Source: Halichoerus grypus (taxonomy: Eukaryota; Chordata; Mammalia; Carnivora; Phocidae). Taken from it: DNA of 64,000 bases. Of the stretch, positions 36,166 to 49,527 are shown piece after piece. The notes beneath the pieces were generated by a model that was given only the letters and a program-made list of their open reading frames with translations, was not told where the DNA came from and made no database searches. A program made the position numbers and the translations under genes. The stretch covers positions 126,288,131 through 126,352,130 of the forward strand of contig NC_135714.1 of assembly GCF_964656455.1 (NCBI RefSeq), in the 5' to 3' direction. How positions within the stretch are numbered: the stretch's first letter is position 1; each line of letters starts with the position of its first letter.

Positions 36166-36834
36166 TGAAAGCATAGTCACCTTCTAGTTCCTTTAACCAT
36201 GACCTTTTAAACAAAATTGATCAACCGGCATCTTCTGGGTCTTTGCAATCTCAGTCATTTAAAATGATCTGCCCTAGTCTGAAACAGCCCCGGTTTTAAC
36301 AGTCCTCTTTTCTACTGCTAAATGACGTCTCTCTCCCTTCTGAAATTTCTCCACTCTTTCTTTTTGTATCAAGTTAGGCCTGAGTTGTTCAAGGCTCCTT
36401 TTCAGTGTATGGATGAATCTCTTATTTCCTTCATTTCTCCTACCCTGCTTCACTTAGCTTTCTGCCTTTCATATCCTCCGCCGCCTCCTTTCAAAGACAC
36501 ATCTGCCCAGTGCATTGCGAGCTGCAAAGTGCTCTCCACACTCATCATCACCTCTGACCACCACCATCTGAGATGGGTGATACTGTGCCTAGGAGAGGCA
36601 GCATTAGCTGTGGAGCTCCTTGTTCAAGTTTGCTACAGATTTCAAGATGGTGAGAGCAAAACATGAAGCCAAGAGTGGGACCCTTCTCTGCGTGGGCCCC
36701 TGAAGGATCCCTCACCCACCAGGGGCAACAGAGCTAACCAGGAGCAGGGCTGGCTCTACACTGATGTATCTCACATGTGCTGCCCTTCCTCCCGCACCCC
36801 TGCCTTCTGGTCCTGCCTCACTTACGAACCTGGG

Positions 36835-37075
36835 AAAGTGTACTTCATCGGTCTGTTGTTTTTTTTTTTTCTGTAAAAAGGTAAAAGAGTAAATATTACT
36901 TTTATTCCTTTTTTATAGAGAAAGGAATTAAGATGAGGTGATTAAGTATAAACAATAGTATTCACTCATCCTTGCCTCATGGAGTTAATTAGGAGGATTT
37001 AATGACAGGACTTAAGAAAGAAAGGCACTAGGTAAATCCCAGGTATTATATTGTTATTTTATATTGTACGAAGGG
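36835..37075 (-). repeat. Diverged MIR, reverse orientation
   Basis: A TTTTCTGTAAAAAGGTAAAAG region followed by TGCCTCATGGAGTTAATTAGG and AGGCACTAGGTAAATCCCAGG fits reverse MIR with expanded T and A tracts. Confidence 0.4.
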
Positions 37076-37599
37076 GGATTTAGTCTGCATAAGAGGGGGT
37101 TTTTATTGACACAGGTGTTAGACAATGAGATAGTTTTCCAAAATCTTCCCTAGATATATTTTAGATTAAGAAAAGATTCCTATGTGTCTGGTTAGATTTT
37201 GATGACATCTTCTATGAACATGACTTCCAGGACTCTCAGTGGTTCTTTCTACCTGATATTTTGTTTTTGTTTTTATTTTTTCAGAAAGTTCACCTTATAG
37301 CATCATAAGTCTTACAGAATCAGGTGGGAATGGAATGCACAATTCTTTTATACAACCCCAAACAAGGCAAATTCCTAGTTTCCCCCAGCATTCTTTCAAA
37401 ACTAGCTGTGAACAGTGGCACATATTCTATGGGTATGCAACTTTTAAAATGTTAATTAATGAAGCCAAAGAAGTAGTTATTACAAGAAAATATGCCTTCC
37501 CCACTTTTCTTTAAATAAATTAGGATTAGACACAACTTTTAATTTTTCCAGTTAAGGATTAAAAGGATTAAACTACTGTCTGTTATCATTATAAGTTCA

Positions 37600-38780
37600 T
37601 AAGGGAAAGATTCTGACACCAAAACAGATAAGCAAAACCCATGGAATGAGAGAAAATACTTAGAAGTCATGTATCTGATACGGGGTTAATATTCAGAATA
37701 TATAAAGAACTTGTACAACTCAACAACTACAATAAAAAACTGGTTTGAAAATGGGCAAAGGGGGGCGCCTGGGTGGCTCAGTTGGTTGAGCATCCAACTC
37801 TTGATTTCAGCTCAGGTCATAATCTGAGGGTAGCGGGACTGAGCCTACTTAGGATTCTCTCTCTTTCTCTCCCTCTGTCCCTTCCCCCACTCAGTCTTTC
37901 TCTTTCTCTCTCTAAAATAGATGAATAAATCTTAAAAAAAATGGGCAAAGGACCCAGAATAGACAATTCTCCAGGGAAGAAATACAAATGACCAATAAAT
38001 CATGAAAGATGCTCAACATCACTGATCACTAGGGAAATCCAAATCAAAACCACAAGATAACACCTTCACGCCAGTTAGAATGGCCACCATCCAAAACAAA
38101 ACAAAAACTCAGTAACAGCAAATAACAAGCGCTGGTGAAGTTGTAGAAAAATTGGAACCCTTGTGCTCAGTTGGTGGGAATGTAAAAAACAGTGAAAAAT
38201 AGTTTGGGGGTTCCTCAATAAATTACACATAGAATTATCATATGATCTAGCAGTTCTTCTAGGAACACACCCAGAGAACTGAAAGTAGGGTCTTGAAGAG
38301 AGATCTGCACACTCATGTTCATGTAGCATTATTTACAACAGCCAAGAGGTGGAGGCAACTCAAGTGTCCGTCAACAGATGAACGGATACACAAAGTGTGG
38401 TATACACATACAACGGAATATTACTCAGCCTTAAAATGGAAGGACATTCTGACACATGCTACAACACGGATGAACCTGGAGGATAATATGCTAAGTGAAA
38501 TCTGTCAGTCAGGAAAAGACAAACACCGTATAAGTCCATATATTTGAGGCACCTAGAGTAGTCAAATTCAGAGACAGAGAGTAAAAGTGTGGATGCCAGG
38601 GCTGGGGGAGGGGGGAGGAGGGGTTGTTTAATATATATATGGAGTTTCGGTTTTACAAGCTGAAGAGTTCTGGAGATTGTAGGACAACGTGAATGTACTT
38701 AACACTAGTGAACTGTACAGTTACAAATGGTGGAAGTGGCAACTTTTATGTTTGTGTATTTTACCGCAATTAAAAGGAAT
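37600..38780 (+). mobile_element. L1 3' end, sense, interrupted by a SINE
   Basis: ORF2 C-terminal and 3' UTR phrases occur in order: ACTGGTTTGAAAATGGGCAA near 37740, GATGCTCAACATCACTGATC near 38008, TGTTCATGTAGCATTATTTAC near 38316, GGAATATTACTCAGCCTTAAA near 38415 and GAACTGTACAGTTACAAATGG near 38710. Frames are broken. Confidence 0.88.
37747..37951 (+). mobile_element. CAN SINE, sense, with TSD
   Basis: A SINE body from 37762 (GGGGCGCCTGGGTGGCTCAG) to an oligo(A) tail near 37940. The duplication AAAATGGGCAAAGG occurs at 37748-37761 and 37938-37951. It is inserted into the L1 3' end. Confidence 0.95.
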
Positions 38781-40099
38781 GACAAACTCCTATACTCAAG
38801 TTTTTTCCTCATTTCTCTAAAAGCTAATACAACTGCATCTCAGAATGTGATGTAGCTACTGACCAGCAGTTGGTAAGCACTGTCACAGTCTAAATGTCAG
38901 CCACTGAAAATATTCAAAGTTTTAAATCAACCTTCTCCAAAGAGGTAAGAAAGTAACCCAGATTTGGCATTAAGTCAGCCACAGAAAACCATGACCGACC
39001 ACAAATGACTGACGGAGCTAAAGTTCTGGGCGGCTGCATGTGGAAATTAACTGTCATTGTCATTAAGGTTTCATATGAACGTGATGGGTGAGGAAGGACT
39101 CAGGCCCACTATTATTGATAAAATCGTGACTGGAAATGCAAGATCAGCCTCGACGCACTGTGGCTTGCCTTCGACACCCGCCTTCCATCTCCGTCTCTAA
39201 CTAGATTGATAGATGTATGCACCATGTACACATGTATTTAGTGTATGCAATACATATATGTGTATGGAGTATATAATAAAGCTTTCACTAATTCAAAATG
39301 ACTCATGTGTGACTGGATCGAGTTCTGTAATAGTTTGTTTTGGGGTTATTCACAAAGAGTTTGCTAAGCCACTGTGATTTCTTAGCTATACTCAAACACA
39401 AAAACTGCATGTTCTTTCATCCACATATAAAATACTCATTTATATACATGCCCTCACATGACAGAAAGATTCATGCTTCTATTTATTAAAGCAATTTTTC
39501 TAAGGAGCTTTACTGGAAAACATGTTCTTGAATGTTCTTTTTTTTTTTTTAAAAAAACTTGTCCCAGTTTGCTTTGTGGCTTCTGATACAGTTATTGGAA
39601 ACTACTGAACATTAACACAAGTTGAATCAGTCAGCGATTTTTCACAATAACCTTCCTGTTGCTATGGCTATTAAAGTGTTCAGATCGTTTGCTGACTGAC
39701 CTTTCTGCAGCTTCTGCCCCTCTGACCCCTCATTTGCACAGTGGGAGACACATTCTTTTCTGGCTTGTCCCCTATGTCCCTCCTTTTGCTTCTTCTTCTT
39801 CTTTTTTTTTTTCTTTTTTAGCTCAGCAGCAGCTCCTTTGTAGCCTCGCGGAATCTTCCCATTTGGAATCCACTGGCCATTTCTCCCTCTGGGTTTGGTT
39901 CTAGGCCCTCCACTCCACACCAATGCCTGGGCAGTCCCATCTGGCCCCAGGCTTCATGACCACCATGTGCCGCCCACTGCCCCATCTGCACCAGCATTCC
40001 ATGTTCCTCATCTTCTTCTCCACAAAGCCTAGTATCTACCTGACATTTCTTTTGGGTTGTCCTAAGGACACCTCAAATCAGGACATCTAAAACCTACTC

Positions 40100-41060
40100 A
40101 TCATATCCCCTCCCAAAGCTCTTCCCCTCGTCCCCTTGTCAGTGCTGGTTCCAGCCCATCCAGCCATCTATGTCTAAATCCCAGGGTCATCTTCGACCTC
40201 CTCCCTCCTCTCTCAATCTCCATGTCCTATTCATCACACCAAGAGCCATCCATTCCACCACACGAATATCTCCTCAGTCCCCCTTTCCCCTAGTGCTGAC
40301 TTAGTCCCCCATCTCTTACCTGGATCACCTCACCAGCACCCGAACTGGCCCTTTGTTTCTCTTGCTCGTCCCCTAATAGATTCTCTAGATCAGCACCGTC
40401 CAATAATGGACAATTGTCAGACTTTCTGCATTGCCCCAAATGGCGGCAACTAGCTACATGTGGCCACTGAGCACTTGAAATGTGGCTACTATGATTGAAG
40501 AACTCAACTTAAAATTTCACTTAATTTTAATTAACTTCCGTGTAAATAGCCGCATGTGGCTAATGGTTACTATACTGCACAGAGCAGGTCTAGATTCTCG
40601 CTCAAAATCCCTCAATAGCTCCCTTGTGGCGGTTCACAGATCCCTTCATTGTCTCCATTCTCATTTCTCTCAGTTCCTCCCCAACGCTCTTGGATGCAAT
40701 GAAATTCTCCATTTCTCAAAATCACCATGCTTTCTCTCTCTCTCGGGATATTAACTCCTGTGGCTTGGAACAGCTTCCCTCCATCTGTCTGGCAAACTCC
40801 TACTTTGCGTTTGGGGCTCAGCTTAGCAATCACTTCCATCACCTCATGCCATGGGCCATCTCCACCCTGCCTCTTCCTCTTCCAGAAATGCCACCTATGG
40901 GCCTTATAGCTCATACTGAGCACCTGTCACACTGGTTTTAGTCCGCAGTTTGTCTATATTCCCCATCAGACTGCACTCTGAGGTCAAGGACCCAGTCTCC
41001 TTTGCTGCTGTTGTATCCTCAGCACCAGCACGGTACCTGGCCTGGTGGAGGCTGCTGTAC
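40100..41060 (+). mobile_element. L2 3' region, interrupted by MER5A
   Basis: CT-rich text with L2 phrases: CACCTCACCAGCACCCGAACTGG near 40327, TCAAAATCCCTCAATAGCTCC near 40602 and TGCACTCTGAGGTCAAGGACC near 40972, then TTTGCTGCTGTTGTATCCTC and CAGCACCAGCACGGTACCTGG. The frames are open by composition only. Confidence 0.6.
40383..40595 (+). mobile_element. MER5A (hAT-Charlie) with 8-bp target duplication
   Basis: It begins CAGCACCGTCCAATAATGG and contains GCTACATGTGGCCACTGAGC, ACTTGAAATGTGGCTACTATG and ATAGCCGCATGTGGCTAATGG, ending in GCACAGAGCAG. Flanks CTCTAGAT (40383-40390) and GTCTAGAT (40588-40595) match at 7 of 8 bases, the size expected for hAT elements. It is non-coding. Confidence 0.92.
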
Positions 41061-42077
41061 ATGGGCCTACTCCGCCAGGAGCTCGGGTCCCAGAAGCAGA
41101 GCCCCTCAGCAGCACTTCCTCTGCACAGCCCCGTGAAGACGGTCAACAGGAAGTGTAACTGACATAGGGATGTCTCATTCCACAGAGTCTAAAACAACGA
41201 GGCACTGAAAGATATCGTCTCTTACCTAGAATCCCGGTTTTTCAGATCCTCTTTCCAACAGGTTTAGGAAGACAGTAATTCAGCTATTCTGCCTCTCACA
41301 ATATGAACTGATTACAAACCCAAGGGGAGCTTTGAGAGTCACAATCCTGACCATTGACTGATGCTGCCCTTAATTCACATGAGAACAAAGAAGGAACAAC
41401 AGGTAAGGACATCCTTCATATCTGTGGGGCTAGCTTCTATCTGGGCTTCATGGCTAATCCTAGACCTTTCCAAATCACAACCAAAGTCATCAATTCCCTA
41501 TTTATCTACAATATCAAAATACTAGAACTTATTTTTTCCATTTTCCCCCATTCCTATTTTTTAAAAAATCTGATGCATTTTTTTTCAACTATACGAACAT
41601 AAAAATGGTCTAAATGAAAATAAGCACTCACTGGTGCAATTCACCTAGAGCAATGCATTCTGAACTATGCTATACCCTTGAAATTAGAAATCTGTAGAGG
41701 CAAATGCCAGTCCTTAGGTACTAAATAGAAATGCAGAAACAGATGCTGCAAACCATTAATAACTGTTCCACTGGTTTCATCAACTAGACAAAGAATAAGA
41801 TCTGCCATGTCAATTATTCATTTAATTTGAAATCTTTACCTATGAAGATTTCTTTTTCAAAAGGAGAGGGCCTATGCAAATTTGTATCCTCCCCTTCACT
41901 GGTGCCTTGGAAGATAAGGCTTTGCTCACTTAGCTGACTCTGGAATAAACATCTCTTCCTTTATTTAGAATCTTTCTTAGTCGTGGTCTTGTCAGAGAAG
42001 AAGGCGGTATAACGCTGTTAACAACTATATTAAATAGTTGTTTTGCTCAGTGAAATAGAATGTGGCTTTGAACTTGA

Positions 42078-42085
<8 letters not shown>

Positions 42086-42108
<23 letters not shown>
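42086..42108. repeat. (CA)n microsatellite
   Basis: A short, perfect CA run in intron 8. Confidence 0.95.
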
Positions 42109-42724
42109 GGTGTGCTACCGCTGGTACTGTTATTACAAATAATCAAATAATGTCATTTCTTTGTCACCTGAGCAACGGGAAGAGAAGGAAATTTCTCTCC
42201 TCGTGCTGAAGCACCATGGCCTGCCTTTATTCATTGCTCGCAGTGTTCTGATAATACCTGAGGCAAGGGTTTATAGTTTGCCAGGACCAATCCTCCTGAT
42301 GGTCACCTCACAGCAATCTGCCATCATTCCATCATCAAACACCTTTAATCCTTCCAGCAAATTAGAAAGTGGCTCGAGCTCACCCCAACATGTTTGTAAC
42401 AATAGCGATCTCCCCTGGTAAATGTCTAGCTGACGGGGTGTGCCCCGAGGACCTGAAGGACCATGGAAATGCTTTAGGACTGACTGAATTCTAGCAACTC
42501 ACTACCAGAGAATGTACGTGCTTCCTGCCCTGCTCTGTGGAATGGTCCTTTCTGCCTATCTTGCCGACTGTAGCCTGTCATTTCCTTGAAGGTCCATGCT
42601 GTGCCTCAAGGATTTGGGTGTCTCTGTATTTAAAAGTAAATGAAAACTGCCTGATGGAAGTTTTTTGGTGGTGTGGAGACATGGTTTTGGGGAAACTCTA
42701 ACATAGTCTGGGAAAAGGAGGGGT

Positions 42725-42865
42725 ATTTGTTGCCTGCTCTGTGACAGATGCCCCACTCAGGACCCATGTTATTTCATTCACTCCTAAAAATTCCCTGTAA
42801 GATGGACATCATTCCCATTTTACAGTTGAAGAAATTTAAGTGAAGTGCCCAAGTTTACTGCGAGA
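42725..42865 (+). repeat. MIR
   Basis: TTATTTCATTCACTCCTAAAA then TCATTCCCATTTTACAGTTGAAG then GAAGTGCCCAAGTTTACTG follow the MIR order in sense orientation. Confidence 0.8.
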
Positions 42866-43983
42866 AATGGTGGTGCAGCACCATAGGCCATCCCCTGGGG
42901 TTACATTTCTGTGGTGGGCTCCTATTTTGGTCTCAGAACGTTTCCTGAGGAGAAGCTGACTGGGAAGACATAAACCAGAATCAAATGTGAAAGAAAGCGG
43001 GCTGCCCAAATGGTGGACTGAGCCAAACTTGTGGCTTGCATTCTTCAGTGTGCGGTGAGAAAGGCTGAAAATAGGTTTGCGTCGATCTCAAAACCACCTA
43101 TAGTGTAATCACGATGGAAATTACCACTACCACAGCCGGGATGCAAAAGCACCCACTAATTGAATGAGCAATGAGAATCTCAAAATAATTTGCTAATAGT
43201 CTCGACTGCTTGCAGCAATATCTCTTTTGTTGGTGATCGTGTCACTGAAACTTAACGCCCTCTTCACGTAGAGAATGAAGTCTCCCCAGCGCGCACGTGG
43301 AGCATTTACTGTACCACCAGATGTTCTGCTCCTCACCCACCCCCCCTCGCCCCAGCCACCTCCCCCGCCATGGAAGGAGACCTTGGCTCTGAAAGGAGAG
43401 CCACTTCAGTTGTCGAGCATTCCCTCCGGAACCAAAGAAAGCAATTCTTTAGCAACATGACCCTCAGCATGTTTCCTTTTGTCACGCAGAGAACAGCATC
43501 TAAGGGACACACCAGTGCCTGCCCAGGCAACAGACAGGTTCTTACCTGGGCTTAATGATCACATGCAGAGACAAAAGCCTCCACGCCAAAACCTGCTCAG
43601 CTTACGCTGAGGCCAACCTAACATTTTGTTTTGGGAACTGCTAAACATGCATGACATTTGAATACAGCGCAAGGTTCACTGCCTTCAAGATGTAACCCTG
43701 TGCCTCACAAAAACAACGCATTCCAGAAGATGCCAGGGAAGATCCAAATGAGTCTGGAGAGCTGGAGAGCAGTGCAGCTGTTTTTAATGTTCCTAGATGC
43801 TAGTTTTCTGATCTGCAAAGATGCAGACGAGCCTAAAACTGAACAGCTGTTATTAGCCTGAAGCTCTCCCTCATGGTGACAGTGGTGTCCGGAGCACGAG
43901 ACAGTGAGTCAAGAGGGTTCAGCTGCCACCAGCTACGTATGGACCCTGCAAAGTCACTCTCTGGGCTTCTGTCTCTTCTATTA

Positions 43984-44019
43984 AATAAAGATTCTCTGAT
44001 AAATAAAGATTCTCTGAAG
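43984..44019 (+). repeat. Short tandem duplication, about 18-bp unit
   Basis: The phrase AATAAAGATTCTCTGA occurs twice in direct succession (AATAAAGATTCTCTGAT then AAATAAAGATTCTCTGAA). It looks like a simple replication-slippage duplication. Confidence 0.8.
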
Positions 44020-44179
44020 CCCTCCTGGAAGCCTTCCAGGACCCCTGCCCAGCACAGCTGGCTCCTATGCCTTTTCAATCAGGCTTTCTATCAGTTCAGA
44101 ATAAACATCAGTGAGCCCACAACTCACGGCATGCTCACCTCGTCAGAACTCCCAAGCACACTGCCTATACAGTGCTGTC

Positions 44180-44600
44180 TGGGGCCCCTGAATGGACTGC
44201 AAACTCCTGGAGGCCAGGCTTCGGGTTTCTTCTCCCTTGTACACTGACTGCCTTGCACTTTCAGACATTAAAGCATTTGCTGCATGAGATGAATATCTTT
44301 CTGCATCAGACAAGTGGGATTCCGAAGGACAGGTATTCTATTTGCACTTGCACCTTTGGCCCTAGAACATGTTGGGGCTCACTGGCACATGAAAGAAGAA
44401 GACCCACGTGCTCTCAAGGGTTCTACTGCTCGGGGGGCCAGTTTTGGCACCTGATTCCCTTCTGCTGTGCATTGTTCTCCAGCCACCTGTCTAGAATCTA
44501 AGCTATTTGAGGGCGGGGTAGGTGTCATGGATTTATTTTGTATCCTTTGTAGCCTTGTCAATAGTACTACCCATGAGGCACATTTTTGCTAGTGTGTACA
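44180..44600 (+). repeat. L2 3' fragments
   Basis: Two separated L2-like phrases: GACTGCAAACTCCTGGAGGCC near 44203, and AAGCTATTTGAGGGCGGGGTA with GATTTATTTTGTATCCTTTG at 44499-44550. Diverged. Confidence 0.45.
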
Positions 44601-44775
44601 CTGAAACGAAGATGATTCTAATAGTATGACCCTGAAACTAACAGAAAAAGGGCAATTTTTGCTTCTAAAAAGTACTATTAATATCATCATTTAACATTTA
44701 CTAACAGCTCTATACAATGATCATAACATAGTTCTTGATCTCTACGAATGAATGAAAGTTACCAATAACTTCATT

Positions 44776-45009
44776 AGAAATGTGCTTCTTGGGGCGCCTG
44801 GGTGGCTCAGTCAGTTGAACATCTGCCTTCGGCTCAGGCCATGATCTCCGGGTCCTGGGGTGGAGCCCCATGTCGGGCTCCCTGCTTAGTGGAGAGCCTG
44901 CTTCTCCCTCTCCCTCTGCCCCTCCCCCCACTCATGCTCACTCTCTTTCTTGCTCGTGCTTGTTCTATCTCAAATAAATAAATAAAATCTTAAAAAAAAA
45001 AGAAATGTG
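44776..45009 (+). mobile_element. CAN SINE, sense
   Basis: The body from 44791 (GGGGCGCCTGGGTGGCTCAG) has a CT-rich stretch and an AAATAAATAAATAAAATC tail with oligo(A) to 45000. A short duplication AGAAATGTG occurs at 44776-44784 and 45001-45009, with six extra bases between the left copy and the head. Confidence 0.93.
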
Positions 45010-45869
45010 GAAAATTAGTTGCCTATCTTAGCAAGAGCTACAGAATGACTATTAATTGCCAATTTTCTTTAGAAGAATAAGAAATCTATATGCCTTGCAT
45101 ATAACACCCAAACATTTACAATGCAAAAATACATCTATTCCTAGCAGCCTGACCACAGCTGCTTTCTTTGAAACATTCTTTGGGGAAAGATTGATGTTCA
45201 GGGGGATTATGATTCATTAAAGTTGCTGACCGATTCAAATACTTAACTGGCCAATCTATTTTTTCAGAGAATGTTCCGTTCACACACCTTGGCACCGTTC
45301 TGCCAACACATGTGTGCACCATGTGGGAGAAATCCACATGTCCTGAGATATGGACATGTGTCCTGAGGGGTGGCATACTATGCACGCTATTTAAGCAGAG
45401 CTTTGGTTTGACTCATAGGGTTCATATTTGTGAACCTTAGGCACAAATGCTCTTTTTCCACAAGGTGACCAAAACTAGGCTTGAGTACAGAGCCAGTCAT
45501 TGTTAGCTCTTTATTCCCTGGAAGAAAATTCCACAAATGTTGATTCACTAATTTACTCTAATGAAAAAGCCGTAGGCAGTCTCAAGTCTGAGTAAGCGTG
45601 AATGTTAGAAAGGTCCCTCTAGACTTACAATGCATTTTTCAATGTTCTGTCTGGAATAGGAATATAAATAGAGCATTCAAGATGCTTCTGTTAGGCTACT
45701 TCTAAGTGCAAACATTTTTGATAATTTAAAACAAGGGTTTCAGAATTAAAATGACTGCAGTGATTCCCCAAAGAATGTTCTCCTTCCAGCCAGGGTGGAG
45801 TAAGGTGGATTGGATCTACCCTTCCACAAGGAAAAACCAAAAATGCTCTCAAAAAAACAAAACATTTAA

Positions 45870-46102
45870 AAAAAATGGTTTTTTCTTTTTTTTTTTTTTA
45901 AAGATTTTATTTATTTATTTGACAGAGAGAGACACAGCGAGAGTGGGAACACAAGCAAAGGGAGTGGGAGAGGGAGAAGCAGGCCTCCTGCTGAGCAGGG
46001 ACCCCGATGCGGGGCTCGATCCCAGGACCCTGGGAACATGACCTGAGCCAAAGGCAGCACTTAATGACTGAGCCACCCAGGCGCCCCTAAAAAGTGGTTT
46101 TT
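45870..46102 (-). mobile_element. CAN SINE, reverse orientation, with TSD
   Basis: Oligo(T) near 45886 and ATTTTATTTATTTATTTGAC at 45904, ending with CTGAGCCACCCAGGCGCCCC at 46067. Flanks AAAAAATGGTTTTT (45870-45883) and AAAAAGTGGTTTTT (46089-46102) differ at one base. Confidence 0.95.
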
Positions 46103-46104
46103 AA

Positions 46105-47235
46105 GACACTCCGTATCAGTCAATGAAGGATAATGATCTCTAGAAGAAAACAGGAAAAAAGCTTGTGACATTGGCTTGGGCAAGGATTTCTTGGTTACAA
46201 CACTAAAAACAAGATTCATGAAAAAAAAAAAACAATCAATTGGACTTAATAAAAAATTGAAAACTACTGCTCTTCAAAAGACATTGTTAAGAAAATGAAG
46301 ATAAGCCACAGACTGGGAGGAAATACTTGCAAATCATAAATCTGATAGAGGATCTGCATCTAGGATATCTGAAGAACTTTTAAAAGTCAACAATCAGATG
46401 ATTCAACTTTTAAGAATGAGTGAAACAGATGAATAGATACTTCATAGACATAAAGATGGCAAATAAGCACACAAAAAGATCACTGATCATTGATCATTAG
46501 GGAGATGCAAATGAAAACCACAGTGAGACACCAGCAATCGCTTCTAGAATGGTTAAAACTAGAAAGACTAGCTATACCAACTGCTAGCAAGGCTGTGGAG
46601 CAATCTGAACTCACACACACTTCTCAAGGGAAGGCACCACTGGACAACCACTTTGGAAAAGAGTTTGGCAGTCTCCTGAGGAAAACACACCTACCATGTG
46701 ACCCAGGCATTCCACTACTAGCCAGTTATTCACCCAAGGAAAAGAAAGCAATGTCCATGCAAAGACTTGTATACACATTTTAGTGCAGCTTTATCTGTAT
46801 CAGTTCCTATCCTGGAAACAATCTAAGTGTCCATCAACAGGTGACTGGACTACCAAATTGTGGGATATCCATATGGTGGGATGCTACTCAGCAAAGGGCA
46901 GGGATGAACTAGTGATACATGCATTCCCATGGATGAATTTCAAAATAATTATGCTAAGTGAAGAAAGCTAGGCCAAAAAACCTATATACCGCATAATTCC
47001 ATGTATATGAGACCCTGGAATGTATTAACAAATCCGTATTGCCAGAAAACAACTGGAGAGTAGGAGGTAGCAGGAAAGGTTAAAAAAGGCAACAAGGAAA
47101 TTTTGGGGGTCACAAATATGTCTATTATCTTGATGGTGATGATAGTTTCACGGGTGTGTGAAAAACTTCCCAAATGTATGCCTTAAGAATGTTCAGTTTA
47201 TTGTGTATCAATTATACCTTGATAAAAAAAATACT
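46105..47235 (+). mobile_element. L1 3' end, sense
   Basis: TTGGCTTGGGCAAGGATTTC near 46170, CAAATCATAAATCTGATAGAGG near 46330, CAGTGAGACACCAGC near 46520, CAATTATACCTTGATAAAAA at the end. A translated segment near 46690-46750 resembles the ORF2 CDPGIPLLASYSP box. It is 5'-truncated and broken. Confidence 0.85.
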
Positions 47236-47284
47236 AAGAAGACACTGAGATTTGCCTTGGGGAATTTTGCAGAATATCATCATT

Positions 47285-47345
47285 TATGATCTAGTCCTCT
47301 GCGTAAGGACTCATTGAGTTCCAATCATGTGCCAAGCATGGCACT
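47285..47345 (+). repeat. MIR fragment
   Basis: TTGAGTTCCAATCATGTGCC followed by AAGCATGGCACTAAA is the 5' part of MIR. Confidence 0.55.
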
Positions 47346-48901
47346 AAAAAACCAGCTGGGTGAGGACAGTCTGACACACAGACCACTGGTGTGGACTCGA
47401 GTGTTTCCCCAAGGCCACTCTGCTTAAGGCACAGGGGTTCTGAGAGGCTGTGGAAAATCAAGTTTTAACTTCCGTTGCCAGTCTCATTACACGCAAATTG
47501 CCTCAAAGTGTATTATCTATTATCATATGTTGCGGTGATGACAATCACATACTAATTCTGATTTTGCACTTAAGCCTGTCCATACATTTGAACAAATAAG
47601 AGAATTCATCAAGAAAAACCCAAGAACCCATTCTGAGTCCACTATAACGGGCTTTCCACAAGCCAACCGAAGAAAGTAGATCTGCTGCCTGTTCTCATAT
47701 AGGGGACCTCTGCCCCAGGCTCTAGTTTCTTTTTTTCTCTGTGTGAGTTGTGGAAAGCAAAGTGGGTTGTGATCTCTCTAAAGCTGCATTTGCCATCGTC
47801 TCTTAGTCCCACGATTTTCCATTAAACCATGCTCTTTAGGCCACTGATAATTAGCCAAATTATCACTGAATTCACCTCATGGGAATTTGACTTAATACCA
47901 TATGAAAAGCTGAGAGAAAGCAAAATCAATGTGATATGTACCGAGTGTTCACTGTAAAACACTGGCGAGTGACATTCCTTATCTATCAAACCACAGAGGC
48001 ATCATCACATTCCACTGGCATAAACAAAATCTTAAAGGATGACTCATGATTTCAATAAAAATACTAGTATAATACTAGCCATGGCGCCTGGCAACATTTT
48101 TCTGAACAAGAGAGAAATATTTGAAAAAGGATTTCTTATACAAATCATATGGGCTGAACGTGGGCAATAAATCTTTCAAAAGAAAGTATGAAAACTTCAC
48201 AAACATAAAAAACGAAATCAGCATGACTATGTACAACTTTTTCTTTGAGCCAGAGCTACAGAAAACTGCTCGCAAAGTGAAACAAGAAGCATATTTCAAA
48301 TGACATAACAAAGCAAGTTATCCAATTCGATATTTTGTAAAAACTGCTAACACCTCAGCTGCATCTATAATTGATTAATTTAGAAACAAGCTCAGAATTT
48401 ACTTTCTCTAGTTACATAAGACAAGAAAGGTGTCTCCTGTGAAGAATGAATATAGGATTCAAAGTTTGGCAAAGACTGAGATGATCCAAGTTGGCCCTGG
48501 ACCACTAATAATGTTTTGGAAAGATTGGGTTATTAGATTAACAGTTGTAGAAGATGGACACTATTTATGCAATGTTAAAGCAAACATTTTTATTAACCAA
48601 ACATTTCCTAAATTGTAAGCAGAAATGTGAAACTTGATCTGACACGTGTAGCAAATCTGAGGGCCTTCCCTGGCCCAGGACACAGGGGTTTCGCCATGAT
48701 GGTCCACGCCACTCTCATCCTGCTCAGAATGGAAGACAGCCACACCTTTTACTTCACATGGGGTTTGTTTCAAAGGTGATCTCAAGAAAACTTCCTTCCT
48801 AATCAATTCTCAACTCTTGCTGCCTCCCACTGGATAATTTATCCCTATTTCTTCCCAAAGCCCTGAAAACTCTTCCTCACCTCTCCAGTTTTGTTGGGTC
48901 A

Positions 48902-49177
<276 letters not shown>

Positions 49178-49311
49178 TTAAATGGCCTAGAATATTTTGA
49201 GGTTTTTTGGCTCACACTTTTAGACTGATACTGAATCTTAATTAATTGCATTTATGAACAAATATGGCAGTTATCTATTGGTAAATTCTTGTTTACATCT
49301 ACATACAATAG

Positions 49312-49527
49312 AATAATAACTGCTATTTATTGGGTGTATGTTAATATGCATCTTGCATATATTAATTTTTTATGACATAATCATTATTCTCCTTTTATAG
49401 ATGACAAAACTGGAGACTGGAGGTTTAATTCTGCCCAAGGACACAACAAATAAATGGCAGAGAAGGGGTAGAAACCTAGGTCTATTTCCAAAGCCTGCCT
49501 CTTAACCACAATGTTACATTGCCTTGT
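49312..49527 (+). repeat. MIR, nearly full length
   Basis: ACTGCTATTTATTGGGTGTA, then TCCTTTTATAGATGACAAAAC, then TTCTGCCCAAGGACACAAC, then GCCTGCCTCTTAACCACAATG. This is the full MIR order in sense orientation. Confidence 0.88.

Noticed and set aside
44791..44860. tRNA-Lys-like sequences
   Set aside because: They are the heads of CAN SINEs, flanked by target duplications and followed by SINE tails. They are not tRNA genes.
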